Shown here: positions 11,062-22,079 of the stretch, in pieces
How the letters are laid out: each line of letters starts with the position of its first letter
How positions within the stretch are numbered: the stretch's first letter is position 1
Assembly (NCBI GenBank): GCA_963377175.1
Contig: CAUJNA010002112.1
Location: 547,497 to 611,496 of the forward strand
Reading direction: 5' to 3'
Length of the DNA: 64,000 bases
DNA from: Effrenium voratum
Lineage: Eukaryota; Sar; Dinophyceae; Suessiales; Symbiodiniaceae
The notes under the pieces: model-generated
Told to the model about the DNA's origin: nothing
Database searches by the model: none
What the model saw: the letters and a program-made list of their open reading frames with translations, nothing else
Program-made: the position numbers and the translations under genes

Positions 11062-11255
11062 ACCTGGACCCTTAAAACTACAACTTAAACCTGCCTGGAG
11101 TCTCCTTCTGACCCTTTAAAAAAGGGTCCATAACCCCTGTATCTGGGGTAATGACACCCTTTTGTAAGGGTCATGGAGACTCCAGGTGGTTGTTTCTGCG
11201 ACCCCACGTTCATGATGGGTGAGTTCCAATTCTTCTTTATGGGTAGCAATCACCA
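11062..11255. repeat. Family D element interrupted by family A
   Basis: CCTGGACCCTTAAAACTACA on the left; after the family A copy it resumes at GGTTGTTTCTGCGACC. Confidence 0.75.
11094..11187. repeat. Family A palindrome inserted in family D
   Basis: Lies between two halves of one family D element (11,062-11,093 and 11,188-11,255). Confidence 0.85.
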
Positions 11256-11549
11256 ATTTTGAAGTTTGACTTTTAAGGGTTTAGTCACCAACAAGGCGCT
11301 TTTGAGCGCTGGCGGATATAGGCTGCGCATGGCGAGGCGAAAACAAAAGTCACCAACAGCATGCAACATCTGCACAATGAGAAGTTGCAAACCACAGCAA
11401 CTTTGTGTTGTCGCCGTGTGGTTCGGACTGGAGGTTGCAGCGTGTTTTCTCCATTGGCTTCATCAAGAACCAGCATGCAATCTACCCTTCCTCCACACCC
11501 CCCAAAAAAGAAAACAAGGAATCGTAGAAGGCATCCTGTCACATATATA

Positions 11550-11652
11550 ACTGAGCTGTCCGTTTTCAGATCCCCGCGAAAAGTTTAACTTTTAGTGGGC
11601 GAAATGGAAAACCAACCACTAAACGCTGAAAAGCTAAAAAGGGAGCCACCAA
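11550..11652. repeat. Family J repeat
   Basis: Complete copy, GAGCTGTCCGTTTTCAGATC to GGGAGCCACC. Confidence 0.75.
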
Positions 11653-12003
11653 GTTTGAATGATGAGAAACCAGCCTTCCTGGACCCTCAAACTACCCATA
11701 AGCACCGGGGAATTCTCACCAATTCCATCACGTTGTTGCAAGAAGACATGTTTCAGGCAGCCAACACAGGTAAGGATGAGTTTCTGAGAGCCCGGTGACA
11801 GAAGTAGGTATAGCTAAGGAGAGGAGTCGCCCTGAGGAAAAGAGAGGGTTTTCCAAGAGCTGTTCCATCGCCAACTCGGCAGGTAACGCCAACTTGGGAA
11901 CGGGTGACCAATCCGTGGGCATCCCGCAGATCAACGGGTCATGAAGAATTCGGGGTACGCTACCTCCATTTGCTCAATTAAGTCCCCTGGAAGAAATATC
12001 AAA

Positions 12004-12132
12004 TACTGTGGATGGACGAGATCCATTTCACATCACCTAAGAAACCCTGGAATGGTGATTCCCCTGCAAATACCAACGAACAATGGTTTCCATGATTTCA
12101 AAGTGGTGCAGGATTTCGTCCATCCACAGTAT
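12004..12132. repeat. Family C palindrome
   Basis: Family C is a 125-150 bp hairpin with arms TACTGTGGATGGACGAAATC and CATTTCGCACCACC and their complement. Here the left arm is intact, but the right arm has lost its GGTGGTGCGAAATGG part and keeps only GATTTCGTCCATCCACAGTA. Confidence 0.85.
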
Positions 12133-12291
12133 GTCCAGTGAGATTCACCACTGAAAACCAACAGGGGAAAAAATATAGAACTAACCAAATGATAAGCTGA
12201 GAAAAGATGACGGCCAACAAAGGCAGGAGGCGCAATTGCACACAGTTGCGATGCTTCCTTCGTCATCCTTCCTCACCATCCCTCTCTCCTT

Positions 12292-12358
12292 TCTATGTCA
12301 TGTCCCTCCACAGATCTCCGGCTTATGCGATGGAGATAAGATGGACATGACATGAGTC
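12292..12358. repeat. Inverted repeat
   Basis: TATGTCATGTCCCTCCACAG and GGACATGACATGA form the arms around GATCTCCGGCTTATGCGATG. Confidence 0.6.
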
Positions 12359-12799
12359 AATGAGTTATATGGAAGGATATTAGCAAGGATGAAGAATATA
12401 GAAAACACAATATGAAACATATGGATTCAATATTCGTCATTCCTTTCCATTATATCCCAAAATATTTTGTGTACATCTTGTCAAGATTGCATTTTCTCAT
12501 CCCATTGAACGGGGAAACAGCCAATCCACCTCCCCAAGAAAAAAACGGGAACGCCCGATATGCAATGCAAACTCCGCTTGAATTTTACCTGTCCAATCCC
12601 CCAACATGCACACTAGTACCAATAAGAATAAGGAAGCACCCCCGTTTGCTGGCTTTGGTACGATTTTGGGGTTTCCCCATCACAAAGCAGGAGGCCGAAA
12701 AAAATGTTGAACCAAACCGATTTCCATCTGGTTTCGAGGTCTTTCAGGTTCAAGTGCTAAGTCTCAACCCCATTGCCGTGTGAAGTTTAAGGCTTCGGC

Positions 12800-12842
12800 C
12801 CCCTTTGGTGGACATCAGAATGTGTCCACCTGAAAAGGGGAG
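12800..12842. repeat. Short hairpin
   Basis: CCCCTTTGGTGGACA pairs with TGTCCACCTGAAAAGGGG. Confidence 0.6.
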
Positions 12843-12989
12843 GGCGATGAGAGGGTACTTGAAGGGGCGGGGAAATTACTTGGTAAGTAGGAAATAACCA
12901 TGGTTCTAACCAACTGACCATGGTTGTAAGTCTCCTAGGCGGGTTGTCATGCAGCCTCCAGGTAGTTCAGATTTTTGTTTCTGCTGCTC

Positions 12990-13052
12990 ACAGTCATGCC
13001 ACAGGAAGAGCGCGAAGATCAGCTGCAGCAGAAAGAGCCTCGGAACGGGAAG
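12990..13052 (-). CDS. Channel gene, second half of S5
   Basis: Reads LPVPRLFLLQLIFALFLWHD with a final Cys. RLFLLQLIFALFL is a typical S5 core (Q.IFALFL). It joins in frame to SVTAFWT of the preceding exon. Acceptor GAAAG; donor GAGCAG after TGT or GACTGT two codons earlier, both GA type and phase 0. Confidence 0.88.
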
Positions 13053-13120
13053 CTTTCGCTAAGAAACCAGTTGAGGCAATGCTAAGCCACCGCATCGCGT
13101 GAACGTCTGAACGCTTGCTA

Positions 13121-13213
13121 CCTAGAGTCGCCATGAGCCTTGAAAAATGGTGGGTCATTACCCAAAATTGAGGGGTGGACCCATTTTTTGAGGGGTCAGT
13201 AGGAGACTCTAGT
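13121..13213. repeat. Family A palindrome
   Basis: Arms CCTAGAGTCGCCATGAGCC and GGAGACTCTAG; 69 bases from the S5 exon. Confidence 0.8.
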
Positions 13214-13344
13214 GCTCAGGGATCCTTTGGGTAAGGTGGAAGTTAGGATACCTGGCACCTCCCAGCGTCCCAACGATGTACACCAGTTTTCTCTCCAGGG
13301 GTCCCAACACTTGCAAGTGCGGTTTCGGCAGGGAATGAGAATTG

Positions 13345-13450
13345 CTTACCCCTTAAAACTCCAAGCAACCTGGGGAAGTTCTCATCTTTTACAGACATAT
13401 AGCCCATGTTACCCAAAAAGTTGTGAAAAGTTGTGTTTTTAAGAGGTAAG
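13345..13450. repeat. Family H element with 8-base flanking repeat
   Basis: Inverted ends CTTACCCCTTAAAACT and TTTTTAAGAGGTAAG; core ACAGACATATAGCCCATGTT. Flanked on both sides by GAGAATTG (13,337-13,344 and 13,451-13,458). Confidence 0.88.
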
Positions 13451-13877
13451 GAGAATTGGAATGACGCTTGTAAACCATCCAACTGGTGGTTTCCTTTGTT
13501 CGGGAATCCCCAGGTTCATTCCCTCATTCCTGAGCACCGGCAAGAAACAGTGGTGGAACAATTACCCCTCCCCTTTTGCTCAGCTGCCCTGGATGGGACC
13601 AAGAAAAATTAAAGCTCATCAGAAAAATTAGGGAAAATGGGAACCAAATGGCGCCAAATGAAAAAAAGGTGAAAAGGTCGATTTGGGCCAGTGAGTTGGT
13701 TTCCTCTCGTCACCTTTGCCCCGGCCAAAGTGGGACACCTCTTCACCTCACGGGAGAATTTGGCATCGGGTCTCCATGGAACCGCCCAGCCCTGGGGTTC
13801 AAGATCTGTCGGTACCATGTTAGAGGGAGGACTCGTTACATATGGATATGTTCACCACTTTTGAATGGGGTCGTCAT

Positions 13878-14027
13878 AACTGCGGATGGACAAAATCGAT
13901 TTCGCACCACTTTGAAACCATGGTTGAAACCATTGTGGTATGTACGGGGATGTTTGTTGGTATAGGAAAAGCATCATGAATCATTCCAGGCATTCCTGGC
14001 ATTCTGCAGGACTTCGTCCATCAGTAG
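13878..14027. repeat. Family C palindrome
   Basis: Left arm ACTGCGGATGGACAAAATCG; contains GGTTGAAACCATTG loop typical of the family. Confidence 0.8.
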
Positions 14028-14135
14028 CGCTCTTTCAAACATCGGGTCCGGGTTGTAGTGGCGCTCGATGGACCATCCCGAAGCTGAGATTGCTTCAAAG
14101 AAACACCCCACACATCATAGCACTGGGAACCTTGG

Positions 14136-14250
14136 CTAGGTCCTCCAGTAGAGAGGTTAGAATAAGGGTACCAACTTTCTTCTGTAGTCTATTTTAGTGG
14201 GGGAACCCTCCCCCCACAAAAGGGTAAAAGGGCACTACTGGGGGACCTAG
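14136..14250. repeat. Family B element
   Basis: Complete; ends CTAGGTCCTCCAGTAGAG and CACTACTGGGGGACCTAG. Confidence 0.85.
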
Positions 14251-14439
14251 TTGGAGTAAACAGAAACCCTGGTTGAGTGCTAAGGGGCGTCTCCTTTTAG
14301 TGAAAGCTCATGACTTTTGGAGGGGAACTTTATTTTGTTAATAGGTTTCGGGTTGATGAATCTGGGGTCACCATTGATTTCCTCCAACGAGCCCAACGGA
14401 GCTTCCTGCTCTCTTAGTTCCTGAGTGGAAGGGGCAAAC

Positions 14440-14560
14440 AAGTTGGCTGTGGGTCAAAACACAATGGTACCATTTCGGGTAGGTGCACCACCCATTTTAG
14501 TCTATTTTAGTGGGGATTGGGATGTTCACCGGGGGTACGCGATTTTGACCCATGGCCATT
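14440..14560. repeat. Family G element, inner part shuffled
   Basis: Family G: GGCTGTGGGTCAAAATCCCG, CCCCACTAAAATAGGTTCTA, AATGGGTGG. Here the same blocks occur with the last part inverted (TTTTGACCCATGGCC). Confidence 0.65.
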
Positions 14561-14597
14561 TGTTAGTGTGACACTCATATGATCTTCCCAAACAAAT

Positions 14598-14668
14598 ACC
14601 TGGACGCAATCAAGATTCCAACTTAAACATGGGTTATTGCAACCCAAAAGTATGGTCGGTGAATTCCC

Positions 14669-14728
<60 letters not shown>

Positions 14729-14757
14729 CTTATGGGTAGTTCTTGTGGGTCCGGGTA
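14598..14757. repeat. Family D element carrying a poly-T run
   Basis: CCTGGACGCAATCAAGATTC to GGGTAGTTCTTGTGGGTCC; expanded by 57 T between GAATTCCCG and ATCTTATGGG. Confidence 0.8.
14670..14726. repeat. 57-base poly-T run
   Basis: Uninterrupted T inside a family D element; it creates a poly-Lys or poly-Phe frame that is not real. Confidence 0.95.
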
Positions 14758-15069
14758 TACAGTCCAGACACTCAGGAAGTGAGTATTCTGTCCTGGGGTG
14801 AAAGTTTACCTTTGGTTCTTTGCCAGGTCTTATGGATGGACTTTCATTGGGGCTGGCATCTTCTAACGTCTCCATTGAAAAGCCAGACACGTTAAAAAAG
14901 AAGCCTTTGGTCTGACAACCTGACCACTGCCTTCCAAAAGCCCAACACACCTACTTGTTCCACAATTGGGCAAAGGACAAAACACCCTTGGTGTAACCAC
15001 CAGAAAAAAAGGCAAACCAAAACATTGCTTGAACCCGCTAGACCGTTGGGAACGAGCCCAAAACTCTGA

Positions 15070-15152
15070 AACTACACCACTTTGAAACCATGCGAAACCC
15101 ATTGTTTGTTGGGTATTTACAGGGGGAATCAGCATTCCGTCGATCCACGGTA
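15070..15152. repeat. Family C palindrome, partial
   Basis: Lacks the outer left arm; ends CGATCCACGGTA. Confidence 0.65.
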
Positions 15153-15262
15153 TGAAGTTCCCCGCAGCAATTCACAGAATGACCTTCAATGCGTTGGCTT
15201 GTGTTCGACGGCTCTCGGCAACCCTGCATCCCTTACCCCCAAACCAGTTTCCCTTAAAATTA

Positions 15263-15357
15263 CCTGAGCCCTCAACTACCCATAATTACCCATAGAAAAG
15301 GGAATTCACCCAATGAGCAGTAACCCATTCTTGCGGGAATTACGAGGGTCCAGGTAC
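15263..15357. repeat. Family D element
   Basis: Tandemly repeats its ACTACCCATA motif at the left. Confidence 0.8.
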
Positions 15358-15984
15358 ATTCCGCAGAATTGCATGGTGGTTGGAAGGAATCGTCCCTTTA
15401 TTGGTATGATTTAGGCCACCTTTCCATACATTTCAAGGGGGGGCGTGGATCCTGCAGAATGATACATTAGAAGGTGCGGGGAACACCACGGTTTCGAGCA
15501 GAACTCATGACCGCGCATCCGGGATCCTAGAAAAACGCGCCCTAAGCAAATCCCTAGGGTTCAAACCACGGATAACCCAGACACTCCAATGTTGGTGCTA
15601 TTTGCCATTCGCGAACCTTGGCCTGAGAAGCCGACATTTGAATGTTAGTAAATATGACCAACATGGAGTGTGTGGGATTAAAACCGTGGGGGTGAATACC
15701 AAGCATTCTTTTCATGGGTCGAAGCCCCCAAAAAAAAGACCCCAACCAACCAACATGGAACCTGGAGGTCGCCGGTTGTGCAAGACAACTTTCCTTTGGG
15801 ACCGTCCGGTGGCTTCCCTTGCAGTTTACTGAAGTTGGGGGTTGGGGATACAACCCCGGACTTAGGCTCGGCTGGTTGAAAGTGGAACTCAAGGAAACTC
15901 GAACTTGTATGTTGGGATGCAAAATACTGGGTCGGACCTCGACCCGCCAAAAGTTTGTGATGTTTCTGCTGGTTGAAAGGGGAA

Positions 15985-16086
15985 CCTGGAGTCTCCATGA
16001 CCCTTAAAAAGTGGTTGGTCATTACCCAAAATAGTTCGGGGTTATGGACCCATTTTTAAAGGGTCAGAAGGAGACTCCATGCAGGT
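15985..16086. repeat. Family A palindrome
   Basis: Right tip duplicated (CATGCAGGTCCATGCAGG). Confidence 0.85.
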
Positions 16087-16128
16087 CCATGCAGGTTCAA
16101 GTTGTAATCTTAAGGGTCCAGGTATATA

Positions 16129-16155
16129 CTAGGTCCCCCAGTAGTGCCCTTTTTT
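16129..16155. repeat. Family B solo end
   Basis: Only the terminal CTAGGTCCCCCAGTAGTGCC remains. Confidence 0.55.
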
Positions 16156-16744
16156 GGACTTCGACCCGCTGCTGGTTGAAAGCGAAAGTGAAGGAAACCC
16201 CAAAAGGCGAAACGCCAAAAAACAGCGTTTCGAGCCAAGTTTGGCCGCGCCGGTACCCCACACATCAGCTGACCAGCCCAGGAGCATCAGGAAGGACCAA
16301 AGCAGAACCTTAGTCACAGGGGCGCCTCCATCCCCCTACCTTAAGGGGAAGGGGGGTGGGGGTCCCCAATTCCATTTATATAGTCTTCCCCATAAAAGGG
16401 AAAATGGAACCACAAATGGAATTCCAGGGGTCACCCCCTGGTCCCCCAATTCCATTTTTGAGGGGGTGCCATACAAGCAGGTGAAGCAACCTCCGACCGC
16501 AAAGCCGGCATTGAAGAGTTTCCTATTTGGTCACTTGTGTTCCGCCATAACTTGTCCCCAGCTAAATGAGAACATGATCAGTGAATTGCAGGTTTCCCGT
16601 GTGGGGCTATCCAGGAGACGCGTGAATCAGATGCTCTCTGATTTCCACTTCCTTTGGGCCAGGTGTTGGGCAGTGGAACTGTTTCGCTGGGGAAATCATC
16701 GCAATCAGACAAGAACTTGGAGGCCCACTTTGAAATTTGCGGCT

Positions 16745-16895
16745 CATACTGACGGTTTCGAAGTGCATTTCGCACCACCGAAAAAGCCCAACGGAATGAG
16801 ATGCCTCCCCTGTACCGGTAGCAGATGTGATGTGTTCAACCATGGCTTCATAAACCGTGCGAGATTCATCGGATCTCGCAACCATCCTCAGCATC
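16745..16895. repeat. Family C palindrome, diverged
   Basis: ACTGACGGTTTCGAAGTGCA...GCACCACC on the left; GTGCGAGATTCATCGGATCT on the right. Confidence 0.6.
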
Positions 16896-17041
16896 CTCAG
16901 TCCCCTCATGCGATATACTTACATCCTACTCAGGGAACTTGGCAAGCACTCAGAGCCTGGTGTACTCGCTTCCGATCGAGTGGGTTGGCCAAAGAAAGTA
17001 CCCAAACTTGGTATGTGGCACGAAATGGTCCAGACCCAAAA

Positions 17042-17167
17042 CTGAGCTGTCCTCAGATCCCCCGCTAAGAGCTTAACTTTTGGTGGGCTAACTGGAAAAC
17101 CCCGCCAAAAACAAACAAAATGCTAAACAGCTAAAAGGCTAAGGGACCGGATGGCTGGGAGCCATCA
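17042..17167. repeat. Family J repeat
   Basis: Complete copy with a longer A-rich middle. Confidence 0.75.
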
Positions 17168-17290
17168 AGAAAAAGTGACTCCAGTGCGAAACAGAACTCA
17201 GGGAGTCAGTAGAGTGTTCTGAATCACCTTGTCTGCACACCAAGGGTTGAGCCAACTATGGCCAAGCTAAGCCTTAGCGGTTGAGGAGTC

Positions 17291-17384
17291 CCTGGAGTCT
17301 CCATGACCCTTTAATGGGTCCATGACCCCGAACTATTTTGGGTATGACCAACCATTTGTTGAGGGGCAGAAGGAGACTCTAGGT
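17291..17384. repeat. Family A palindrome
   Basis: Complete; arms end CCTGGAGTCTCC and GGAGACTCTAGG. Confidence 0.85.
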
Positions 17385-17787
17385 AATTGCAAACTACATC
17401 TTACTTTTCGAATCTGAGCATTTACAGATCCCTGGAGATTTGAACAGGGCTGTGGGGAATGACCACTTCTATGATACAACAAAAAGGGCCTAACCCCAAA
17501 GACTACTTTGTTCATAAGAGGGATTCCCGAAAGTATCACAGGAGTGGTTGGAGAAACCCCGAGTGATCCCACGACCCTGGATTTGAATGTCGAGGAATTC
17601 CCAGACGTTCTGGAGCTCAGGGCGTTTTGAGCGGGCGTTTGCCCCTTTTGTGCGGGCGCTTTGCGGGTCATTCGTGGGTGTTTCCTGTTTCAAGGCATTT
17701 GCGTTTGCGTCCAAAACAGGTTCAATGCCGAGAACTAGGAAACATCCTGGACGTTTGAATCTGGTCATAGAAACTCACTGAGCAGGT

Positions 17788-17911
17788 CTAGGTCCTCCAG
17801 TAGAGAGGTTAGAATAAGGGTACCAACTTTTTCCTGTAGCCTATTTTTGTAGGGGGTTGCCCCTCCCCCAAAAAAAGAAACGGTGAAAGGGCACCTAGCT
17901 GGGGGACCTAG
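17788..17911. repeat. Family B element
   Basis: Complete, 15 bases below the S5 exon donor. Confidence 0.85.
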
Positions 17912-17926
17912 AGGTAAAGGCGGTGC

Positions 17927-17980
17927 CGTCCAAAAGGCCGTGACGCTGCCCCGGAGAGCGGTGGTCAGGATGTAGAGCGC
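17927..17980 (-). CDS. Channel gene, S4-S5 linker and S5 start
   Basis: 54 nt encoding ALYILTTALRGSVTAFWT. With the end of the S4 exon it forms GFDALYILTTALRGS, the strongly conserved S4-S5 linker. Acceptor CCCAAG, GC donor GCACCG, phase 0 at both ends. It lies immediately beside a family B palindrome that ends at 17,911. Confidence 0.93.
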
Positions 17981-18066
17981 CTTGGGAAGCCAACAAAACA
18001 CACTTTTTGCCGGGTGCAAACATCTTCGCCCCCCCCCCAAAAAAAACAAAATAACAGGAAGAGGCA

Positions 18067-18178
18067 AAAAATGGGTGTGGCTCAAAATTCAAGAGCTAGG
18101 GTTACTAAGTTACGCAGGTTTTGGTCTTTGGTTCCGTTTACAAGGTGGCATTTTGGTGTTCATTTGCTTGACCCGCAG
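18067..18178. repeat. Family F palindrome, diverged
   Basis: AAATGGGTGTGGCTCAAAAT, GGTTTTGGTCTTTGGTTCCG and TTGACCCGCAGCC. Confidence 0.6.
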
Positions 18179-18204
18179 CCAAATACAACATGGGTGTCCC
18201 CATT

Positions 18205-18298
18205 CCTTACCCCTTAAAACTCCAAGCAACCTGGGGAAGTTCTCATCTTTTACAGACATATAGCCCATGTTACCCAAAAAAGTTTTTAAGAGGTAAGA
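18205..18298. repeat. Family H element
   Basis: Flanked by ATTC on both sides. Confidence 0.85.
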
Positions 18299-18504
18299 TT
18301 CGAAAAAAGGGCCGCTGCGACTTCGATTCCTCAGATCCCTCAGGGGTTCTTGGAAACGGATTGAGGCCACCAGAAACCCAGCGAATTGGAGCCTTAGGGT
18401 GACCAAACAGGGGCTGTCCGGAAAAAAAAAAAAAAAACTAGAAAAAGGGTCGATATCCTGTTCTTTTGCGGAACGACCAAGCATTTTCTAAGGAGCTCAC
18501 TTGC

Positions 18505-18605
18505 CCAAAGGACCTGCAAATAGAAGGTGATCACCTTTGGGGACCTCTACTAAAAATAGACCAAAAAGGGAAAACCAAAAGGTCAAAAGGTCGGCTTTGA
18601 ACAAC
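18505..18605. repeat. Family M repeat
   Basis: GGACCTGCAAATAGAAGGTG then ATCACCTTTGGGGACCTCTA; the AAGGTGATCACCTT palindrome is the core. Confidence 0.78.
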
Positions 18606-18847
18606 TGAGGGAGACTCTAGGACCAATCTGTTTGAAGGAGACTCCATGAACCCTCGTGCTCTAAACCAACACTCAGCCATCCCCAATTCACGACTCCACT
18701 GGCAGCTACGAATGCGTGGTCTCACGGAAGGAAACCAAGAATTTGCTCATGTTCTATGTGGACCCGAAAGAACACCCATAGGAAAAGGGGAAAACCAAGG
18801 GAAACCAAGAGAAAAGCCACGAGTTTGGGGGTCAAAAAAACAAGACA

Positions 18848-18944
18848 CCTGGACCTTCAAACACCTATACATATATATGTTTATAATTCACCAACCATTT
18901 CGGGTTGCAATAACAACATTCAGTTGAAATTCCATGGGTCCAGG
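18848..18944. repeat. Family D element
   Basis: Carries a small ATATATAT insertion near the left end. Confidence 0.75.
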
Positions 18945-19274
18945 CACGAGGAAGTGAAAACACTGGTCTTACCCATATCAACCAAACTCTTGGGTGAATA
19001 GAGTTGCGTCGACCAAGAGCCCTTGGGAGTCTCCTTGTGTTCCTCTTTGGGCTTTCATTTCAGTTCTCACTTCAGTTCCCATGAATCCTCATTTTTCGGG
19101 GGTCCCCTATTTTCTCGTGTTTCCATCCATTCTTCGGTTTCCAGCTCATCTACGTGTTTTCCCATGAATTCCTGGGTCTCCGTTCTCCCCGTTTTTGGCC
19201 CCCCAGAATCCATCGCGCCCTTTGACCCACTGAGCACCTGAGCGCAGCTGAGCGCTCACCGCCCGCCGAGGCGC

Positions 19275-19369
19275 GTCGAAGCCCTTAAGCTTCCGCACCA
19301 GGCGCATCAAGCGCAGCAGCCGGGCCAGGCGCGCCAGGCGCAGCAGCATGGGGTCGATGGGCAGAATCC
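19275..19369 (-). CDS. Channel gene, S4 voltage-sensor exon
   Basis: Encodes ILPIDPM followed by LLRLARLARLLRLMRLVRK and LKGFD. Arg/Lys at every third position is the diagnostic S4 voltage sensor, with six positive charges in register. Acceptor GCGAG completes a Gly codon with the S3 exon; the GC donor is GCGCCT, identical to the donor of the first S3 exon. The local G/C content is far higher than in surrounding intron. Confidence 0.95.
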
Positions 19370-20233
19370 CTCGCGCGACGTGGGAAGGCGCGCGCCGAAT
19401 CCCTCGCGCACCCGAAAGCCGCGCTTGCGGGCGCAAGCCGCAAAGAACGGCTGGGTGGACTTGGTGTTCTGTTTTTCCTTTGGGGACTTTTTTGGGCTTG
19501 GCCTGGGACCAGAAAGAAAAAGTCCAAGCCTTGAAGCTTGCAAATTGCAACCCCAGATGATGGAATGGGTGCGTTCCAACTTTGGTTTTTGGGTGGTTTG
19601 AGTGTCCAGGTGGCTTTGAAGGGAAATCACCTCACCTGTTTTAAACAAAAGTTGGAAACCATAAAAAATGTCACTCGGTGTTGTTTTTGGGCGCCCGTTT
19701 TCAGAGCTGAAAGCAACTCCGAGGTAGGGTTCAGGAGGCCAAGCTCAGGTCGCCCACGCGCGGTAGATGGCAGTAGATGGCACGTTTCTCGTGCAGGGAC
19801 CGGACCCTATAGTTGGATAAGTGCAAGTAATTCGTGGTTAAGTCCCTCAAGCGGGAAGTTTTCCCGACATAACCTCATATTGCCCGCAACAATCCAACCC
19901 CCCCCCCCCCCCAATGATTTGGGGATTGACAGGAACATAAGCCTTCATACGTGCCTTCTTTTCCAACTTCAGACGTGTTGGTTTGCCGTATGCAAAACCT
20001 GTTTTCAGGCCCCTGAAGTGCTCTTTGGTTCCGTGAACACTCGAGCAAGCTTGACCCACCTCAGCAAAAGAACGGGCTTCCGACCGTGATTGATTTCTGA
20101 TATGGGGATGTCTTTTTGGGGGACCCACCGGTGGTCCTTGTGTGAAACCGACCAATAAGGGGGTCCCTCCAAAGTAGACGAGCCACCCATATATTCATTG
20201 AAGATCCCATTTCCCTCCAAAATGGGACACCCC

Positions 20234-20363
20234 TACTGTGGATGGACGAGTTCCACTTCGCGCCACAAGGAGAAATGCAACGGATGATACGATTCCCGGT
20301 AAATAGCGTAATGGTTTCAACCATGCTTTCTTAGGTGCTGCGAAATGGATTTCGTCCACAGTA
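20234..20363. repeat. Family C palindrome
   Basis: Both arms well kept, outer ends TACTGTGGATGG and CCACAGTA. Confidence 0.88.
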
Positions 20364-20617
20364 GTTCGAGCGGATCAAGCTGGCGCCGGTTTTTCCCTTT
20401 TGGGAACGCTCTTTTTGCGTTTATTCCAAGGCCAGCTCTACTTGCAACCGAGTCACCTGACCTTTTAATCAAAGGGCATTCATCAACATCTGGTTTTAAA
20501 CAGTCTTCCCAGAAGCATGCTTCAAGAATTAAAACGCTGGATATCCGCATCACAAAATGGCAAGGGGATTGTCCCTTACCCTCCAATTTCCCGACTCGAT
20601 TTTGATTGTGACTCATT

Positions 20618-20758
20618 TGGCTGTGGGTCAAAATCCCGTACCCCCAGTGAACATGTCAATCCCCACTAAAATAGGTTCTAAAATGGGTGGTGAATTCTCA
20701 CCTACCAACCAAAATGGGATCCCAAAACGGCGTTGACAACCACAGCCATTTGAGCATG
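20618..20758. repeat. Family G element
   Basis: Complete copy with closing CAACCACAGCCAT. Confidence 0.8.
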
Positions 20759-20808
20759 CTCCCAATAGCCATGGGAAACACGCCCAGGATCCGCAACCCG
20801 GAACGAGC

Positions 20809-20936
20809 TACGGTGGATGGTTGCGAAATCGATTTCGCACATGATTCCCCAACGCAAATGCGTTGACAAACGTTATGGTTTCCACTCCATGGTTTCAGAC
20901 ACCGTGCTGCGATTTCTGGATTTCGCCACCCTCGTA
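20809..20936. repeat. Family C palindrome
   Basis: Left TACGGTGGATGGTTGCGAAA; inner region shortened. Confidence 0.7.
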
Positions 20937-21339
20937 GCTTTCAGCTCAAGAAAGGGCACCCTTTCAGTCCCGGTAGGGAGGGTTCCTGGCAGACCATCTT
21001 GGCCTTTTCTCCGGTGGTTCCAGTACTGCTTGAATAGGCAGCCCTGGGAAGAAAACGGCAGCACCTTCGGGAACCCCAGCCTTTGAGGAGGCTGTAGGCC
21101 AAACAAAAGAAACAACCATGTGTTTTTGTTTGAGGAATCAAGTCCATGGACTCATGAAGTGAGTGTTTCTTTTTTGAGGGTATACGTGGTTTTAAAGAGG
21201 CGCCAGGAAACAACATATTTTAAACAACACCTTTTCTTCTTGGAAAGGCTCCAACCTTCAACAAAACACTGCCAAGTGTTGCTTACACGCGCTTGGCCTT
21301 ACCCGCCATAGCGAAACGGGCCCCGCCCGTTTGCCCGTC

Positions 21340-21373
21340 CTCGGATCACGGTGTCCACCAGCCAGCCCAACAC
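21340..21373 (-). CDS. Channel gene, second half of S3
   Basis: A 34-nt exon reading VLGWLVDTVIR plus one base. Joined to the exon at 33.6 kb it gives NWFDSITVLGWLVDTVI, a complete S3 with its acidic residues. Acceptor CCTAG, donor GACGGG, phase 1. It is separated from the first half of S3 by a 12,178-nt intron that holds the composite mobile element. Confidence 0.88.
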
Positions 21374-21504
21374 CTAGGCAGCGAATCGCATCTGGCGATT
21401 TCCACTTCCGAAAGCGGCTCAGCAACTCTGATAGGCAAGCCGGTGTGCTTGGCGTCTTGGTTGGGGGGGGGCTTTTGACAGCATGTTTTTTCCACCGCTA
21501 ACGA

Positions 21505-21592
21505 AACCCTGCAATGATATGATTCCGCTGTAAATACCAACCAAGAATGGTTTCAAAGTGGTGCGAGATTGTTCGTCCATCCAGTATGAAGC
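21505..21592. repeat. Family C palindrome, right half
   Basis: ATGATATGATTCCGCTGTAA to CGTCCATCCAGTA. Confidence 0.7.
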
Positions 21593-21631
21593 CTCAAACT
21601 ACCCATAAAAAAGCCCCCCCCAATTTTCGAG

Positions 21632-21700
21632 TACCTGAACCCTCAAACTATTCGGGTTGCAATAGCTCATTTTAGCGTGAAATGTTGAGGGTCCAGGTAC
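21632..21700. repeat. Family D element, short
   Basis: CCTGAACCCTCAAACTATTC to TTGAGGGTCCAGGT; a second remnant abuts at 21,592. Confidence 0.7.
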
Positions 21701-21769
21701 ATGGCAATGAATCCCGATGGCATCTTCGCCATGAGCCAATTTTAGGTAAGGTTTCGGCCAATTTATAGA

Positions 21770-21872
21770 CGGCTGTGGGTCAAAAATAGGACCCCAAATG
21801 GAACAATGGTAAGTGGAAATATGGACCAAAACTTGCGGTGCCCTGGTGGTTTAATTTTGACCCATACCCGGA
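21770..21872. repeat. Family F palindrome
   Basis: GGCTGTGGGTCAAAAATAGG to TTTTGACCCATACCC. Confidence 0.8.
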
Positions 21873-22079
21873 CATTGGCCAAACCAGTCCACACCGATTT
21901 GGGAAATTGCATTGGTGCGTCCCACCGTAGGGGCAACTTCCCATTCCTTGCAAGGCTTCTTTCCGGAAAAAAAGAAAAAACAAACACCCCATGCAGAGAA
22001 CCCCCCCGAAAAGAAAGCGAAGAGCGCAGAAGTGAGCAGTCCACCCACAGAACCTTCACAACGGGAGGAACTGTCACCT

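Larger units (their letters stand above)
12140..12990. other. Intron stretch low in repeats
   Basis: Apart from two short hairpins, the sequence up to the S5 exon is unique and without coding bias. Confidence 0.5.

Noticed and set aside
14507..14950. 147-codon minus frame with a long Lys run
   Set aside because: Created by the poly-T tract and a family D element.
16154..17068. 304-codon + strand open frame
   Set aside because: It crosses family B and C repeats, has no codon bias, and is interrupted in meaning by palindromes.
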